Below are positions 9,080 to 19,443 of a stretch of 64,000 nt of DNA, in pieces. The notes under the pieces are model-generated. The model saw nothing but the letters and a program-made list of their open reading frames with translations. It made no database searches and had not been told where the DNA came from. The position numbers and the translations under genes are program-made. The stretch's first letter is position 1. Each line of letters begins with the position of its first letter. Source of the stretch: Helicobacter typhlonius (lineage in GTDB: Bacteria > Campylobacterota > Campylobacteria > Campylobacterales > Helicobacteraceae); NCBI RefSeq assembly GCF_001460635.1, contig NZ_LN907858.1, forward strand, positions 868,001 through 932,000. Reading direction: 5' to 3'.

Positions 9080-10132
9080 ATGCTAGGCTATATACTAAAA
9101 CGCCTTATTCTTATTATCCCTACGCTTATAGGTGTTATTAGCATTAATTTCCTCCTTATGCAGCTCTCCCCGGGCGGTCCGGTTGAGCAGACGATTGCAA
9201 AGATTGAGCGCGCGGGGCAGGGCAGTGAAGCGAGTGTGGGGCAAAATAGTCTCTATAAAGGCTCGATTGGACTAGATATCGAACTCATTGAGGAGATTAA
9301 AAAACTCTATGGTTTTGATAAAAGCCTCGGTGAGCGGTATCTGCAAATGCTATGGAATTTTGCGAAGTTTGAGTTTGGAGAGAGTTTTTACGCGCAAACT
9401 GATGTGCTTACTCTCATTATCCAAAAGCTCCCTGTCTCTATATCTCTAGGTGTCTTTAGCACTCTTCTTATCTATCTTATCTCTATTCCACTAGGTATCG
9501 CAAAAGCCCTACACAATGGCTCTAAGTTTGATATGATAAGTAGCGTGGTGATTATTGTGCTTAATGCCATTCCGGCTTTTATGTTTGGCGTGGTGGCGAT
9601 TGTGCTTTTTTGCGGTGGGAGCTATTTTGAGATTTTCCCTTTGCGTGGGCTTGTGAGTGAAAATTTTGATACTTTAAGCACTTTTGGCAAGATAAAAGAT
9701 TATTTATGGCATTTGTTTTTACCTGTGCTGTGTATTTCTATTGGTGGATTTGCAACTTTGAGTATGCTTAGTAAAAATTGCTTTTTAGAGGAGATTCACA
9801 AAAGTTATGTAATATGCGCGCGAGCAAAGGGCGGGAGCGAAAATCACATTTTGTATAGGCATATTTTCCGTAATGCTATGCTTTTAGTGATTAGTGGATT
9901 CCCCGCGGTGTTTGTGGGAGCGTTTTTTAGCGGGAGTTTGCTTATTGAGATTATTTTTAGCCTTGATGGCTTGGGGCTTTTAGGCTATGAAAGCGTGGTT
10001 AATCGCGATTATCCCGTTGTCTTTGGCACACTCTATATTTTTACTTTTATCGCCTTAGTGCTTGGTATCATCACCGATGTGCTCTATTATTTCATCGACC
10101 CGCGTATTCACTTTGGGGGTAAAAATGCCTAA
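9080..10132 (+). CDS. yejB: YejB-like ABC transporter permease
   Basis: A 350-residue BPD_transp_1 permease beginning [19 protein letters not shown], with [12 protein letters not shown] near residue 30, which is typical of YejB (microcin C/oligopeptide type) rather than DppB. The EAA loop is around [19 protein letters not shown] near residue 250. It forms the inner-membrane channel with YejE and is powered by YejF. The three genes overlap (8 bp and 14 bp), so they are one translation-coupled operon. The usual periplasmic binding protein YejA is absent from this locus. An inverted repeat 50 bp upstream may control the operon. Confidence 0.88.
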   Translation: MLGYILKRLILIIPTLIGVISINFLLMQLSPGGPVEQTIAKIERAGQGSEASVGQNSLYKGSIGLDIELIEEIKKLYGFDKSLGERYLQMLWNFAKFEFGESFYAQTDVLTLIIQKLPVSISLGVFSTLLIYLISIPLGIAKALHNGSKFDMISSVVIIVLNAIPAFMFGVVAIVLFCGGSYFEIFPLRGLVSENFDTLSTFGKIKDYLWHLFLPVLCISIGGFATLSMLSKNCFLEEIHKSYVICARAKGGSENHILYRHIFRNAMLLVISGFPAVFVGAFFSGSLLIEIIFSLDGLGLLGYESVVNRDYPVVFGTLYIFTFIALVLGIITDVLYYFIDPRIHFGGKNA

Positions 10133-11303
10133 AGTAGTGCAAGATTCACATATAAGCATAGCGCGTATGCGTTGGCATATTTTTAGGCAGAATAAACGCG
10201 CCTTTTACTCGCTTATCTTATTTTGCATTTTCTTTATATTGAGTTTTGGAGCAGAGTTTATTGCAAACGACAAGCCCCTTTTTATCTATAAGGATTCTCA
10301 AATGTATTTTCCTGTATTTGTGGATTACCCCGAGAGCACATTTGGAGGGGATTTTGAAACAAGCTGCGATTATTTGGATAGCTATGTGAGAGATGAGCTT
10401 TTAAAAGATGCTTTTGTCCTCCGCGCACCCATTCCATATAGCTATGATAGTATCGTAATGGATTTAAATGCACAAGCACCCACAGGTCCGGATTCTAAGC
10501 ATTGGCTTGGCACTGATGATAAGGCGCGAGATGTGGCGGCAAGGCTTATTTATGGATATAGAATCTCCATTATGTTCGCGCTCATTTTGAGCGTGTGTAG
10601 TGTGGTAATAGGCGTGTGCGCGGGAGCGATGCAGGGCTATTATGGTGGAATGGTGGATTTGGTGGGGCAGAGACTCATTGAGATTTTCAATGCTGTGCCT
10701 ATTTTGTTTGTGATTATTATCATATCAAGTATGTTTGAGGCGAGTTTTGGCTGGATTTTGTGTGTGGTGTTAGCTTTTTCGTGGATGATACTTGTGAATC
10801 TCGTGCGGGCAGAGTTTCTCAAGGCGCGTAATCTCGAGTATGTCCGCGCGGCAAAGGCTATGAATGTAAGCGATATGCGTATTATGTTCGTGCATATTTT
10901 GCCTAATGCGATGAGCGCAACACTCACTTTCGCGCCCTTTATTATGGCTGGAAGTATTGTAACGCTTTCCAGCCTTGATTTTCTAGGCTTTGGTATGCCT
11001 GTGGGGAGTGCAAGTCTAGGAGAGCTTCTTGCGCAGGGTAAAAATAATCTCTCTGCGCCGCATTTGGGTATCACTGCGTTTTTTGCCCTGTGCGTATTGC
11101 TTTCGATACTTGTTTTTATCGGTGAGGGTTTGCGCGATAGTTTTGACCCGCATATCAAATTACACAGAGATTCTATAAATCTCGCAAACATTACACAGCC
11201 TATAAGTGCGGATTTTATAGAATCTACAAATGCCACAAGCGCGGATTCTGCAGGGAATTGTGTAAATACAGAATCCATAAAGGCAAACTATGCTAGAGAT
11301 TAA
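10125..11303 (+). CDS. yejE: YejE-like ABC transporter permease
   Basis: A 392-residue permease; start at 10125 chosen because it has GGGGGT upstream and overlaps the end of yejB by 8 bp, whereas the longer frame has no ribosome site. After one transmembrane helix (about 20-42) comes the long periplasmic loop typical of YejE ([18 protein letters not shown]), then [17 protein letters not shown] and the transmembrane core with an EAA loop at [20 protein letters not shown]. The last 35 residues, rich in Ser, Asn, Asp and Glu, contain three AGAATC/GATTCT words and look like an added tail. Pairs with YejB. Confidence 0.88.
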   Translation: MPKVVQDSHISIARMRWHIFRQNKRAFYSLILFCIFFILSFGAEFIANDKPLFIYKDSQMYFPVFVDYPESTFGGDFETSCDYLDSYVRDELLKDAFVLRAPIPYSYDSIVMDLNAQAPTGPDSKHWLGTDDKARDVAARLIYGYRISIMFALILSVCSVVIGVCAGAMQGYYGGMVDLVGQRLIEIFNAVPILFVIIIISSMFEASFGWILCVVLAFSWMILVNLVRAEFLKARNLEYVRAAKAMNVSDMRIMFVHILPNAMSATLTFAPFIMAGSIVTLSSLDFLGFGMPVGSASLGELLAQGKNNLSAPHLGITAFFALCVLLSILVFIGEGLRDSFDPHIKLHRDSINLANITQPISADFIESTNATSADSAGNCVNTESIKANYARD

Positions 11304-12930
11304 GAACTTGAATGCGAGTTTTGCGCACTCTGGGCATTTTAGGCTGAAAAATATCGCGCTAAGTATCGCTCTAAAGGAGAGGGTGGCACTTGTTGGCGAA
11401 TCTGGCTCGGGTAAAAGTATGCTCGCGCAAATGATTTTGAATCTTCAGCCAAATATTGCAATTCAAAGCGGCGAGATTTGCTTTAATGGCAAAAATGTGT
11501 TGAGCCTTAGCCCAAAGCAAATGCGCGTCTTGCGTGGAAATGAGATTGCCTATATTCCACAAGAACCGCTTTCAAGCCTCAATCCTCTCCAAAAGGTAGG
11601 AAAGCAGATAATGGAGAGTTTCTATCTCCACGCGCCCGCACTGCAGCCACATTTGCGCGGTAGGGCATTGCAGATAAAGGCGCAGGAGAGGCTCGAAGAG
11701 CTTTTATGCTTAGTGGGGCTAGATTCAAAATTCGCACACAGCTATCCATTTGAACTTAGCGGAGGACAAAAGCAGCGCGTGGCTATTGCGATGAGTATTA
11801 TTAATAATCCCACACTTCTTATTTGTGATGAACCAACAACAGCGCTTGATGTGCTGGTGCAAAAGCAGATTATGGGGCTACTCTCAAACTTAGAACTAAG
11901 CGCGATTTTGTTTATTAGCCACGATTTGGGCGTAGTGCGGGACTTTTGCGATAAAGTCGTGGTGATGAAAGATGGAGCGGTGGTGGAGCAAGATAGCACG
12001 GAGCATATCTTTAACGCCCCTAGCCACGCTTACACGCGCTTTTTAATAGAATCTCTTACCTTGCCAAAGAGAGAGGGTAAAATATCGCAGAAGATTCAAA
12101 GCAACGATAAAGAGGCGTGGAATGGGGAGATTCACAATATAGGGATTCAAGACAAAGACACACAAACGCTTTTAGAAGTAAAGAATCTAAGCGTGGGCGT
12201 CTCTATGCGGAAGTTTTTCAAAACTTCTTTTAAAAGCCTTGTCTCAAATGTAGATTTTACTTTGCAAAAAGGGGAGATTCTAGGCATTGCTGGGGCTTCT
12301 GGGAGTGGGAAATCTAGCCTCTCGCTTGGGCTTTTGGGGCTTTTACAGACACAGGGCGAGATATATTTTCAAGGGAGATTGCACGAACGGACAAAGGATT
12401 TTTATATGTTACGCAATGCTATAAGTATCGTGTTTCAAGACCCTTTCTCCTCGCTCTCGCCGCGTCTAAGTATCGGCGATATTATCGCGGAGGCTTTGGG
12501 TGAGGCATTGAGTATGTGTAGGGATAAAGTGCAATGGGCTTTAGAATCTGTGGGGCTAGATTCACATTATATGCAAAGATACCCATTTGAACTTAGCGGA
12601 GGACAAAAGCAACGCGTGGCAATAGCGCGTGCTATCGTGCGCAAACCTGCTATCTTGCTCCTTGATGAGCCTACTTCTGCGCTTGATAAAAGCTCCCAAA
12701 AGCTTATTTTATCGCTCCTTTTGGAGCTTCAGGCACAACTGAATATGAGCTATATTTTTATCACGCACGATTTGGAGATTTTACGCGCTTTGAGTGATGA
12801 AGTGTTGATTTTGCATAATGGGCAGGTGGTGGAACAGGGCGTGAGTAAAGAAGTCTTTGCTAATCCACAAAATGCGTATGCAAAAAGCTTAATTGAGACA
12901 TTTTTTAATAAGATTTTGGTAGAGAAGTGA
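11290..12930 (+). CDS. yejF: YejF-like ABC transporter ATP-binding protein (two nucleotide-binding domains)
   Basis: A 546-residue protein with two complete ABC ATPase domains: Walker A GESGSGKS near residue 37 and GASGSGKS near 337; signature LSGGQKQRVAIA in both; Walker B LLICDEPTTALD and ILLLDEPTSALD; H-loops FISHDLG and FITHDLE. The fused pair is the YejF/GsiA arrangement and energises YejBE for peptide uptake. Between the domains (about 260-290) is a hydrophilic linker that looks expanded. The ATG at 11290 overlaps the end of yejE by 14 bp. Confidence 0.92.
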   Translation: MLEIKNLNASFAHSGHFRLKNIALSIALKERVALVGESGSGKSMLAQMILNLQPNIAIQSGEICFNGKNVLSLSPKQMRVLRGNEIAYIPQEPLSSLNPLQKVGKQIMESFYLHAPALQPHLRGRALQIKAQERLEELLCLVGLDSKFAHSYPFELSGGQKQRVAIAMSIINNPTLLICDEPTTALDVLVQKQIMGLLSNLELSAILFISHDLGVVRDFCDKVVVMKDGAVVEQDSTEHIFNAPSHAYTRFLIESLTLPKREGKISQKIQSNDKEAWNGEIHNIGIQDKDTQTLLEVKNLSVGVSMRKFFKTSFKSLVSNVDFTLQKGEILGIAGASGSGKSSLSLGLLGLLQTQGEIYFQGRLHERTKDFYMLRNAISIVFQDPFSSLSPRLSIGDIIAEALGEALSMCRDKVQWALESVGLDSHYMQRYPFELSGGQKQRVAIARAIVRKPAILLLDEPTSALDKSSQKLILSLLLELQAQLNMSYIFITHDLEILRALSDEVLILHNGQVVEQGVSKEVFANPQNAYAKSLIETFFNKILVEK

Positions 12931-12936
12931 GGGGTG

Positions 12937-13623
12937 ATGATAGAATCTAGCTTTGATATATTAAGGGTGCTAAAGTCTCGTGGGCTTTTAGAGGGGAAGC
13001 CAAGCTGGTGGTGGGAAGGAGCAGGAAGCTTTGAAGTGGTTCTTGGAGCAATTTTAGTGCAAAATACGCAGTGGGCAAAGGTAGAGCAAATGCTTGAATC
13101 TATGGCAAAGGCTGGGATTCTAAGCGGGGATTGTCAAAAAGATTTAGAATCTATGGTGCGGGTGGATTCTATGATTTTACAATCACATATTATTGGTTTG
13201 CAGAGACAAAAATCAGCATATATTATCAATATTTCACGCGCGATTATAGCGGATTTTGGGAGTTTTGAAAGTTTTAAGGAAAATGTGGATTTTGAATGGC
13301 TTATAGCTCAAAAGGGTATAGGGCGCGAGAGTGCGTATGCAATTTTAAACTATGCTTGTGCGCGTGAGGTAATGGTTGTGGATAGATACACTTACAAGCT
13401 GCTTTGTGCGCTTGGTAGGGAAATAGAGGATTATGAGGAATTAAGGGCATTTTGTGAGAATGGGGTAAGAGAGAATCTTAGCGATGTATATGCACTTTAT
13501 GCGCAGGATAAGGATTTGCAAGATATGAGTTTAGCGCAGATTTTTGCGCGATTTCACGGCAAGATTGTAGAGTTTAGTAAGCTTAAATGCGATATAAAGA
13601 CACTTAAAGATAAGAAAAGATAA
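12937..13623 (+). CDS. magIII: 3-methyladenine DNA glycosylase, MagIII type
   Basis: A 228-residue helix-hairpin-helix glycosylase of the endonuclease III superfamily that removes alkylated bases such as 3-methyladenine. Visible: WEGAGSFEVVLGAILVQNTQW near residue 30, the HhH QKGIGRESAYAILNYA near 130, the catalytic Asp in VVDRYTYKLL, and FHGKIVEFSK near the C-terminus, whose Lys aligns with the carbamylated Lys described for H. pylori MagIII. The four-Cys iron-sulphur motif of Nth is missing, as in MagIII. A GTG start one codon earlier (12934) is possible. It follows yejF by only 6 bp and is probably co-transcribed, though functionally unrelated. Confidence 0.88.
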   Translation: MIESSFDILRVLKSRGLLEGKPSWWWEGAGSFEVVLGAILVQNTQWAKVEQMLESMAKAGILSGDCQKDLESMVRVDSMILQSHIIGLQRQKSAYIINISRAIIADFGSFESFKENVDFEWLIAQKGIGRESAYAILNYACAREVMVVDRYTYKLLCALGREIEDYEELRAFCENGVRENLSDVYALYAQDKDLQDMSLAQIFARFHGKIVEFSKLKCDIKTLKDKKR

Positions 13624-13647
13624 GAAAATTTTTGGAGGGAGTTAATA

Positions 13648-14069
13648 ATGAAAACAATGCAAAAATTTATCCTTTTAGCCATAGTATTTGCTACGCAAGC
13701 CTACGCAGTAGTGCATAGCCACTCTGAAATGTCTTGCTTTGATAATAAAGGTAATGTTGCAAAGAATATACCACAGAGACAACAAGCATCACAGCTCCTC
13801 ATTGTGTAGATGTGCGCTATGATGATTATCCTGCTGGGAAACATTGTATATATAAAAATTCATCAATATCAGCCTTAAGTGATAGGTATAATGAGTTAAG
13901 AAAAACACATTTGTTTTTGCCATCAAAACTACCTCAAAATAAAACTCAATTTTACAACAAAGAAAACGCAGTTGAAGTGATTATAGAGCAACCTACAAGC
14001 AATCAAATTTTTATTTATTTGGGCTTTGATGGCGATGAGGATAGTCATTTGATTACCTATGATGAATAA
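13648..14069 (+). pseudogene. small secreted protein of unknown function, frameshifted
   Basis: ATG at 13648 with GGAGGG seven bases upstream begins a clear signal peptide (MKTMQKFILLAIVFATQAYA). The frame stops at 13809, but the neighbouring frame continues from about 13755 (CKEYTTETTSITAPHC...) to 14069. One extra base near 13752-13760 would yield about 140 residues with four or more cysteines, suggesting a disulphide-containing periplasmic protein. No homopolymer lies at the break, so a point indel or sequencing error is more likely than phase variation. I do not recognise the family. Confidence 0.5.
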
Positions 14070-14394
14070 ACTCACACAACCACACATACTACTTGTGTAG
14101 TTATGCCTTGATGTGAGGGAAGGAAGCGACAATAAAAATTTTTTTTGCCTTACACTTTCTTTTGTGTGGGCAGAGTATAGTTGCGATGAGCTCAAATGCA
14201 CAGATTATAAAGTCGGGCTTGGTGCATTAGCTGGGATTCACAACACTTCTTTACACGACATATCAATACTTGGCGGGACATTATTTTTGGCTAGAATTTG
14301 GCTTTGGATTCAATAAATGGCTATAATTTAAAGCGTTTTTTACATAGAGTAGGGTAGAATTTATCTGTTTTATTCAAACTACAAGGAGGAAGGA
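14070..14394. other. intergenic region before fumarase genes
   Basis: Holds a small hairpin ACTAC-TTGT-GTAGT near 14089, a 67-codon frame at 14113-14316 that starts with GTG, has no good ribosome site and is unrecognised, and a -10 box TATAAT at 14322-14327 that probably drives the fumarase operon. Confidence 0.45.
14322..14327 (+). promoter_or_regulatory. -10 box TATAAT, fumarase operon
   Basis: GGCTATAATTTAAAG about 70 bp before the first fumarase start. A second candidate, TAGAAT in GGGTAGAATTTATC near 14355, is closer. Confidence 0.45.
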
Positions 14395-15240
14395 ATGAGA
14401 GAAGTGCGATTTGAGGATATTAAGTCCGCTGTTGCTAAGCTTGCCATTAATGCGTGCTGTATCCAAACGCCGGATATTAAACGCGCTTTTAGTGCGGCAA
14501 AGGGAAGTGAAAAGTCTGCACTAGGGCAAAATATCCTAGATACGCTCATTGAAAATGGCAAGATTGCGGAAAGCAATATGATGCCTATCTGCCAAGATAC
14601 AGGTATGAGCGTGGTGTTTGTAGAAATCGGGCAAGATGTGCATATCACAGGAGGCTACCTTGAAGATGCCATTAATGAGGGTATTAAAGAGGGCTATACG
14701 AATGGTTATTTGCGTAAATCTGTCGTAGAAGAGCCACTCTATGAGCGCAAAAATACGACAAATAACTCTCCTGCAGTCATTCATACGCGAATAATCAAGG
14801 GCGATAAGTTGCATTTAAAAGTTTGCCCTAAAGGCTTTGGGAGCGAGAATAAAAGTGTGCTTAAAATGCTTGTCCCAGCCGATGGCATTGAGGGTGTGAA
14901 AAAAGTCTTTACCGAAGCGGTGAAACTCGCAGGTCCCAATGCTTGTCCTCCTATGGTGATTGGCGTAGGTATTGGTGGGACAATGGAAAAAGCAGCAATT
15001 TTAGCCAAACAGGCGGCTGTGCGCGAAATAGATTCTAAAAATAAAGACCCACGCTATGCCAAGCTCGAAGAAGAATTGCTTGAAATTGCAAATCAAACAG
15101 GCGTAGGACCACAAGGATTAGGTGGCACTACGACTGCGTTTAAAGTCAATGTGGAATGGTATCCTACACACATTGCGGGGCTTCCTGTGGCAGTAAATAT
15201 CAACTGCCACGCCGCACGACACGCTGATATTGAGCTTTAA
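14395..15240 (+). CDS. class I fumarate hydratase, alpha (N-terminal) subunit
   Basis: A 281-residue protein with the alpha-subunit motifs of the iron-sulphur hydro-lyases: MMPICQDTGMSVVF near residue 62, NNSPAVIHTRII, and GPNACPPMVIGVGIGGTMEKAA near 180, plus GVGPQGLGGTTTAF. The cysteines in PICQDTG, GPNACPP and NINCHAA are candidates for the 4Fe-4S ligands. With the beta subunit downstream it hydrates fumarate to malate in the TCA cycle; the related L-tartrate dehydratase is the main alternative and cannot be excluded from sequence alone. Strong ribosome site AGGAGGAAGG. The beta-subunit gene starts 10 bp later. Confidence 0.88.
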   Translation: MREVRFEDIKSAVAKLAINACCIQTPDIKRAFSAAKGSEKSALGQNILDTLIENGKIAESNMMPICQDTGMSVVFVEIGQDVHITGGYLEDAINEGIKEGYTNGYLRKSVVEEPLYERKNTTNNSPAVIHTRIIKGDKLHLKVCPKGFGSENKSVLKMLVPADGIEGVKKVFTEAVKLAGPNACPPMVIGVGIGGTMEKAAILAKQAAVREIDSKNKDPRYAKLEEELLEIANQTGVGPQGLGGTTTAFKVNVEWYPTHIAGLPVAVNINCHAARHADIEL

Positions 15241-15250
15241 GGAGGAAAAA

Positions 15251-15808
15251 ATGGGAGAGCCAAAAAAAATCACTGCACCTATAAGTAAAGAAGTGGCAAA
15301 AAGCCTCAAAGCAGGGGAGAGCGTTTTGATTAGCGGGACGATTCTATGCGCTCGTGATGCGGCACATAAGGCATTGACTGAAGCATTAGCTCGTGGAGAA
15401 AAGCTCCCTGTGGATTTGAGTGGCGAGACGATTTATTATCTTGGACCCACTCCTGCAAAGCCGGGCAATGCGATTGGTAGCGCAGGTCCTACAACAAGCG
15501 GGAGAATGGATAAATATACGCCGACAATCATTGAGCAAGGCATTCACGGAATGATTGGTAAAGGCTATCGCAGCAAAGAAGTCATAGATTCTATGGTTAA
15601 GCACGGCGTTGTATATATGGTGGCTGTGGGTGGTGCGGCAGCACTCATTTCAAAATGTATCACTAAATATGAAGTCTTAGCTTATCCTGAGTTAGGACCT
15701 GAAGCGGTTGCACGACTTACAATAGAAAACTTCCCTGCGATTGTGGCTATTGATGCGTCAGGCAATAATTACTACGAAGTTGGACAAGCTCCTTATAAGA
15801 AAATTTAA
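15251..15808 (+). CDS. class I fumarate hydratase, beta (C-terminal) subunit
   Basis: A 185-residue beta subunit: SGTILCARDAAHKAL near residue 30, YLGPTPAKPGNAIGSAGPTT around 65, SGRMDKYTP, and VGGAAALISKCI. These match the C-terminal swivelling domain of fumarase A or the TtdB subunit. ATG at 15251 has a perfect GGAGGAAAAA site; the slightly longer frame from 15230 overlaps the alpha subunit and has none. It acts only as a complex with the upstream product in the cytoplasm. Many Campylobacterota use class II FumC, so the oxygen-sensitive class I enzyme is a small lineage marker. Confidence 0.88.
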   Translation: MGEPKKITAPISKEVAKSLKAGESVLISGTILCARDAAHKALTEALARGEKLPVDLSGETIYYLGPTPAKPGNAIGSAGPTTSGRMDKYTPTIIEQGIHGMIGKGYRSKEVIDSMVKHGVVYMVAVGGAAALISKCITKYEVLAYPELGPEAVARLTIENFPAIVAIDASGNNYYEVGQAPYKKI

Positions 15809-15982
15809 CATTTTTCTCATAGATTCCTTATATTTTAGGGAATTTATGGGTTACTCTACTATTTTAAGATAAGTCTTTACTTTTTTTGAGAATTCTATCA
15901 TTTTGGATTGTATTATGCTTAAGTGTTGTCTTCTTTATTTAATAAAATTCAAATTTATTTTTATATTTTTTAATATTTTTGC

Positions 15983-15988
15983 TATAAT
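15983..15988 (+). promoter_or_regulatory. -10 box TATAAT, chemoreceptor gene
   Basis: TTTTTGCTATAATTC with periodic T-rich runs upstream, 32 bp before the start at 16020: the usual Helicobacter vegetative promoter form with no -35 box. Confidence 0.65.
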
Positions 15989-16019
15989 TCAAAGTTTAAA
16001 AATGTAGTGAGGATACAAA

Positions 16020-18113
16020 ATGAGTTTTTTTCGTTCTTGGAGTATTGGTGCAAAGATTATACTTTGTTTTTCAAGTATATTGGTTGTTTGTATGTTTATT
16101 GTTACAACGATTACTGTGATAATTTCTCATAATATTCAAGAAGAAGAATCAAACAAAATGCTTATCAATGCTGCTAAACGTGAGGCAAATTGGGCAGAGG
16201 GGATTTTTAATGGAATCTATACTGCTATGAATGCATCAAGAGGGTTTATATTGCGTGATGTGCAAAATGGTGCACAGGCTATTTTAGAAAATGATATTAT
16301 GGATATGTTTGATAGTAATGAATGGGGAAATTTTGCCTATGTTTATATCACTAAAGATGAGCGATATAAAGGCACAAATATCGCTAATTCCAAGCATAAA
16401 TTGCCCAATGGTGATTTTATGGTTTTAGCCATTGCTGATGAAAATGACCAAAGCCATGTTATTCAATCAAGTGAATCAATTGCAAATTTTAATAGTGTCA
16501 AAAAAACCTTAGAGACAGGGAAAGCAGTGATAGGTTCACCTTCGTGGCAAACTATTAATGGCAAAGAATATTTTGGTGTGGGGATTAACCAGCCTCTTAT
16601 TGACAAAAAGGGTGTTGTGTATGGGGTTTTAGGTGTGTTTATTGATTTAGCAAGTGTTTCAGCAATACTCCAAGACCAAAAAAACTCTATTTATAAGGGC
16701 GACTTTAAAGGGATGTATGCGACAGATTCAACCATTGCTGCTCACGGAAGAAAAGAATTCTTGGGTAAATATTTGCGTGAGGTAAATCAAAGTCCTACAA
16801 TGAATGAGCTTAAACACGCGATTGAAAATCAAATTGAGGGAATTTTTAGCTATATCAATTCATTAGGCGAGATGAGTTACACCGCTGTGTCAAATATCTA
16901 TATTGGTGATAGTGATGATATAGCAGCAGTATGGACAATAATTGTTTCGGCTCCGGAGAGTTCTATTTATGATTCTGTTTCAAAGCTTAGAAGTGTAATG
17001 GTAGTTGCAAATATTCTTGTTGTCATTTTTGTAACATTCGTCATATTTCTTTATGTTCGCACGCAAGTTGTTGCACGATTAAGAAATATTTCACACTTGC
17101 TTTTTGACTTCTTTAAATATATCCGCCACGAAGTGGATACGCTACCAACCTTAATAACTCCAAAGGCAAACGATGAGTTTGGACAAATGGCAAGAGAAAT
17201 TAACGAAAACATACAAAATGTGCAAGAAGGTTTAGATAAAGACAAAAAAGCAGTGGAACAATCAGTCGCCACAGCCAAGACTATTGAATCTGGCGATTTA
17301 AGAGCAAGAATTACAGAAACACCTCATAATCCACAGCTTAATGAACTTAAAGAAGTGCTTAATCATATGCTTGATGATTTACAAACAAAAATAGGAAGTG
17401 ATACCAATGAAATAGCAAGAGTATTCGATAGCTATACTAAACTAGACTTCACCACAGAAGTAAAAGATGCAAGTGGTAGAGTAGAAGTTGTTACAAATAC
17501 TCTAGGCGAAGAGATTAGAAAAATGCTCTCTACAAGTGCTGCCTTTGCTCAAACATTAGGTAATGAAGCACAAGGCTTACAAGAAGCAGTGAATAAACTC
17601 ACAAATCTTACAAACTCTCAAGCAAGTAGCTTAGAACAAACAGCTCAAGCAGTAGAAGAAATTACTTCATCTATGCAAAATGTAAGCAGTAAGACAAGTG
17701 AAGTCATTCAACAAAGTGAAGATATTAAAAATGTCATTGGCATTATTAGAGACATTGCAGACCAAACAAACTTACTTGCTCTTAATGCAGCAATAGAAGC
17801 TGCACGTGCAGGAGAGCACGGAAGAGGATTTGCTGTTGTTGCTGATGAAGTAAGAAAACTAGCAGAGCGCACTCAAAAATCTCTAGGTGAGATTGAAGCC
17901 AATACAAATCTCTTGGTTCAATCTATTAATGATATGGGTGAATCTATTAGAGAGCAAACAACTGGTGTTACTCAAATTAATGATGCTATATCACATTTAG
18001 AATCTGTAACACAAGAGAATGTTGAGATTGCTAATGCAAGCTCAGAGATTAGTGAAAGAGTAGATAAAGTAGCTAAAGATATTCTAGATGATGTGAATAA
18101 GAAGAAGTTCTAA
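16020..18113 (+). CDS. methyl-accepting chemotaxis protein with extracytoplasmic Cache-type sensor
   Basis: A 697-residue chemoreceptor. Transmembrane helix 1 is about residues 10-35; a periplasmic sensor of about 290 residues follows, with [27 protein letters not shown] and [13 protein letters not shown] typical of double-Cache domains; transmembrane helix 2 is about 325-348. A HAMP-like segment and long helices lead to the signalling hairpin tip [20 protein letters not shown] near 580 and [19 protein letters not shown]. It signals to CheW/CheA to steer flagella. The ligand is unknown; Cache sensors often bind amino or organic acids. The C-terminus ends in NKKKF with no CheR-docking pentapeptide. 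Preceded by a clear TATAAT promoter. Confidence 0.93.
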   Translation: MSFFRSWSIGAKIILCFSSILVVCMFIVTTITVIISHNIQEEESNKMLINAAKREANWAEGIFNGIYTAMNASRGFILRDVQNGAQAILENDIMDMFDSNEWGNFAYVYITKDERYKGTNIANSKHKLPNGDFMVLAIADENDQSHVIQSSESIANFNSVKKTLETGKAVIGSPSWQTINGKEYFGVGINQPLIDKKGVVYGVLGVFIDLASVSAILQDQKNSIYKGDFKGMYATDSTIAAHGRKEFLGKYLREVNQSPTMNELKHAIENQIEGIFSYINSLGEMSYTAVSNIYIGDSDDIAAVWTIIVSAPESSIYDSVSKLRSVMVVANILVVIFVTFVIFLYVRTQVVARLRNISHLLFDFFKYIRHEVDTLPTLITPKANDEFGQMAREINENIQNVQEGLDKDKKAVEQSVATAKTIESGDLRARITETPHNPQLNELKEVLNHMLDDLQTKIGSDTNEIARVFDSYTKLDFTTEVKDASGRVEVVTNTLGEEIRKMLSTSAAFAQTLGNEAQGLQEAVNKLTNLTNSQASSLEQTAQAVEEITSSMQNVSSKTSEVIQQSEDIKNVIGIIRDIADQTNLLALNAAIEAARAGEHGRGFAVVADEVRKLAERTQKSLGEIEANTNLLVQSINDMGESIREQTTGVTQINDAISHLESVTQENVEIANASSEISERVDKVAKDILDDVNKKKF

Positions 18114-18974
18114 GCTCTAAGTAGGGCTTAAAAGTTTGCTTGGCTCTAGTAGCTAAGAGTCATCAAAAACTAGGGCTTTATCTAAAGACTTTAGCTCTAT
18201 GGGCTATGAGCTAATAGATGAAGTTTTAGACTAAAAGTCTCTAGTGGCTCTTATGTCCTCTATGATAGAAAAATTTAAAGCAACCAATTTGCTTTAAATC
18301 CCAAAGACTACTCTTGCCCTAGTAAGTATGCTATTGGATAAAAGAAATGCTTAACTCATTAAAATAGGGATTGTGCCTAAGATAGAAAGAGCACTAGCCA
18401 TAGCTCTTGCGAGATTCTATAAAGATTTAATATTCTTTAGGGTAGAAAGAAAAGAGCAATCTAACCAAAAGAGGCTTTATTATAAAACACACAAAAGATT
18501 ATCTCAATTCCCCAAACATCATTAGCCATAAACCAAAGTAATAAGATAAGATTGTTAAGCTTCCCAAAACTCATAAAGGCTAAAATAACGATGTATCCCA
18601 TAAAAACTATAACTAAAATAATTCCTAAAGGGTTTTTATGATGCTTCAAGACTCTTGGGCTTCTTTGAGAAATGCCACTCCATATATTAAGATGAATAAA
18701 TAATGCTACTTACTCAAAATGGAATTTGTGTGCTATGAGCTTGGCTCTTTGAAAATGCTCCTTATTTAAAGATTCTTATAAGATTTATCAAATCTCACTT
18801 CTTTTAGAAACTTTGCCAAAGTATATTAGAATAAGAAAGACATTAAAGCAAATAAGTAAATGCTACTTATTTGCTTTACCTACCTTTTTTTCCTTACCTT
18901 ACTTCACTTTGACTTTGTTTTTATATAAAAATTGTGGGAGAGGAGTTGAAACTGCATTAATGCAAATTTATTAA
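18114..18974. other. long non-coding stretch after the chemoreceptor gene
   Basis: No convincing gene. A 62-codon frame on the - strand (18649-18461) has a hydrophobic stretch but starts with TTG and lacks a ribosome site. The sequence is rich in GCTCT/AGAGC and CTAG words and in AGATTCTA words, and may be a decayed gene region. A strong hairpin lies at 18845-18877. Confidence 0.45.
18845..18877. terminator. 14-bp perfect hairpin followed by T-run
   Basis: AAAGCAAATAAGTA (18845-18858), loop AATGC, TACTTATTTGCTTT (18864-18877), then ACCTACC and T7. Rho-independent terminator form, AT-rich. The motif AATGCTACTTA also occurs at about 18703, outside the hairpin. Confidence 0.6.
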
Positions 18975-19234
18975 ATGAAGATGCTTTCAATAAAAAAGCT
19001 GTTGATAGGTTTGGTTGTAGCTTTAGGATTATTAATATCTGCTCTTGTGAATACCGAAGCATTTGATGAGATTCCTAGTAATATACCAACAACTAGGACG
19101 AGCTTTGATTTTGCCCTCGATTTTTAGTGATTGTTAAACATCGTGATATAGAGATTACTGCTTCCCAAGCGACAGGGAATCTTATAGTAGGATATAAATA
19201 CGATGTCAGTGTGCGCTATATTTATAACTTCTAA
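18975..19234 (+). pseudogene. outer-membrane-protein remnant (signal peptide joined to C-terminal strands)
   Basis: ATG at 18975 starts MKMLSIKKLLIGLVVALGLL, a signal peptide, and 53 codons later the frame ends in TTTTTAG. In the next frame the sequence continues with LVIVKHRDIEITAS and ends GYKYDVSVRYIYNF, an amphipathic terminal strand with C-terminal Phe like Helicobacter outer-membrane proteins. One more T at 19121-19125 would fuse them to 86 residues, far shorter than any barrel, so an internal deletion is inferred in addition to the frameshift. Confidence 0.5.
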
Positions 19235-19443
19235 GCATTATAATCTACTTAAGATTTGAGTCTTAAGTAGATTAAAGGAATGGAAGTGCTAGAGTCTTGA
19301 TGCTTGGGTGGGATTCTATAAAATGTGAAATACCTCTTGAGGCAAAAAGTATAACACTTTATGGATTTAAAATATCCTTTTACACAAAATCGGGGTAAGG
19401 TTGCTATATTGACTTACTCTCCAGATTCATACATTTATGGATT

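Noticed and set aside
10640-11278. 212-codon open frame on the - strand inside yejE
   Set aside because: Shadow of the yejE coding frame; composition shows no protein-family motif and it has no ribosome site.
14113-14316. 67-codon frame before the fumarase genes
   Set aside because: GTG start without ribosome site and a -10 box immediately after it; kept only as a note in the intergenic entry.
18461-18649. 62-codon hydrophobic frame on the - strand
   Set aside because: TTG start, no ribosome site, no recognisable family.
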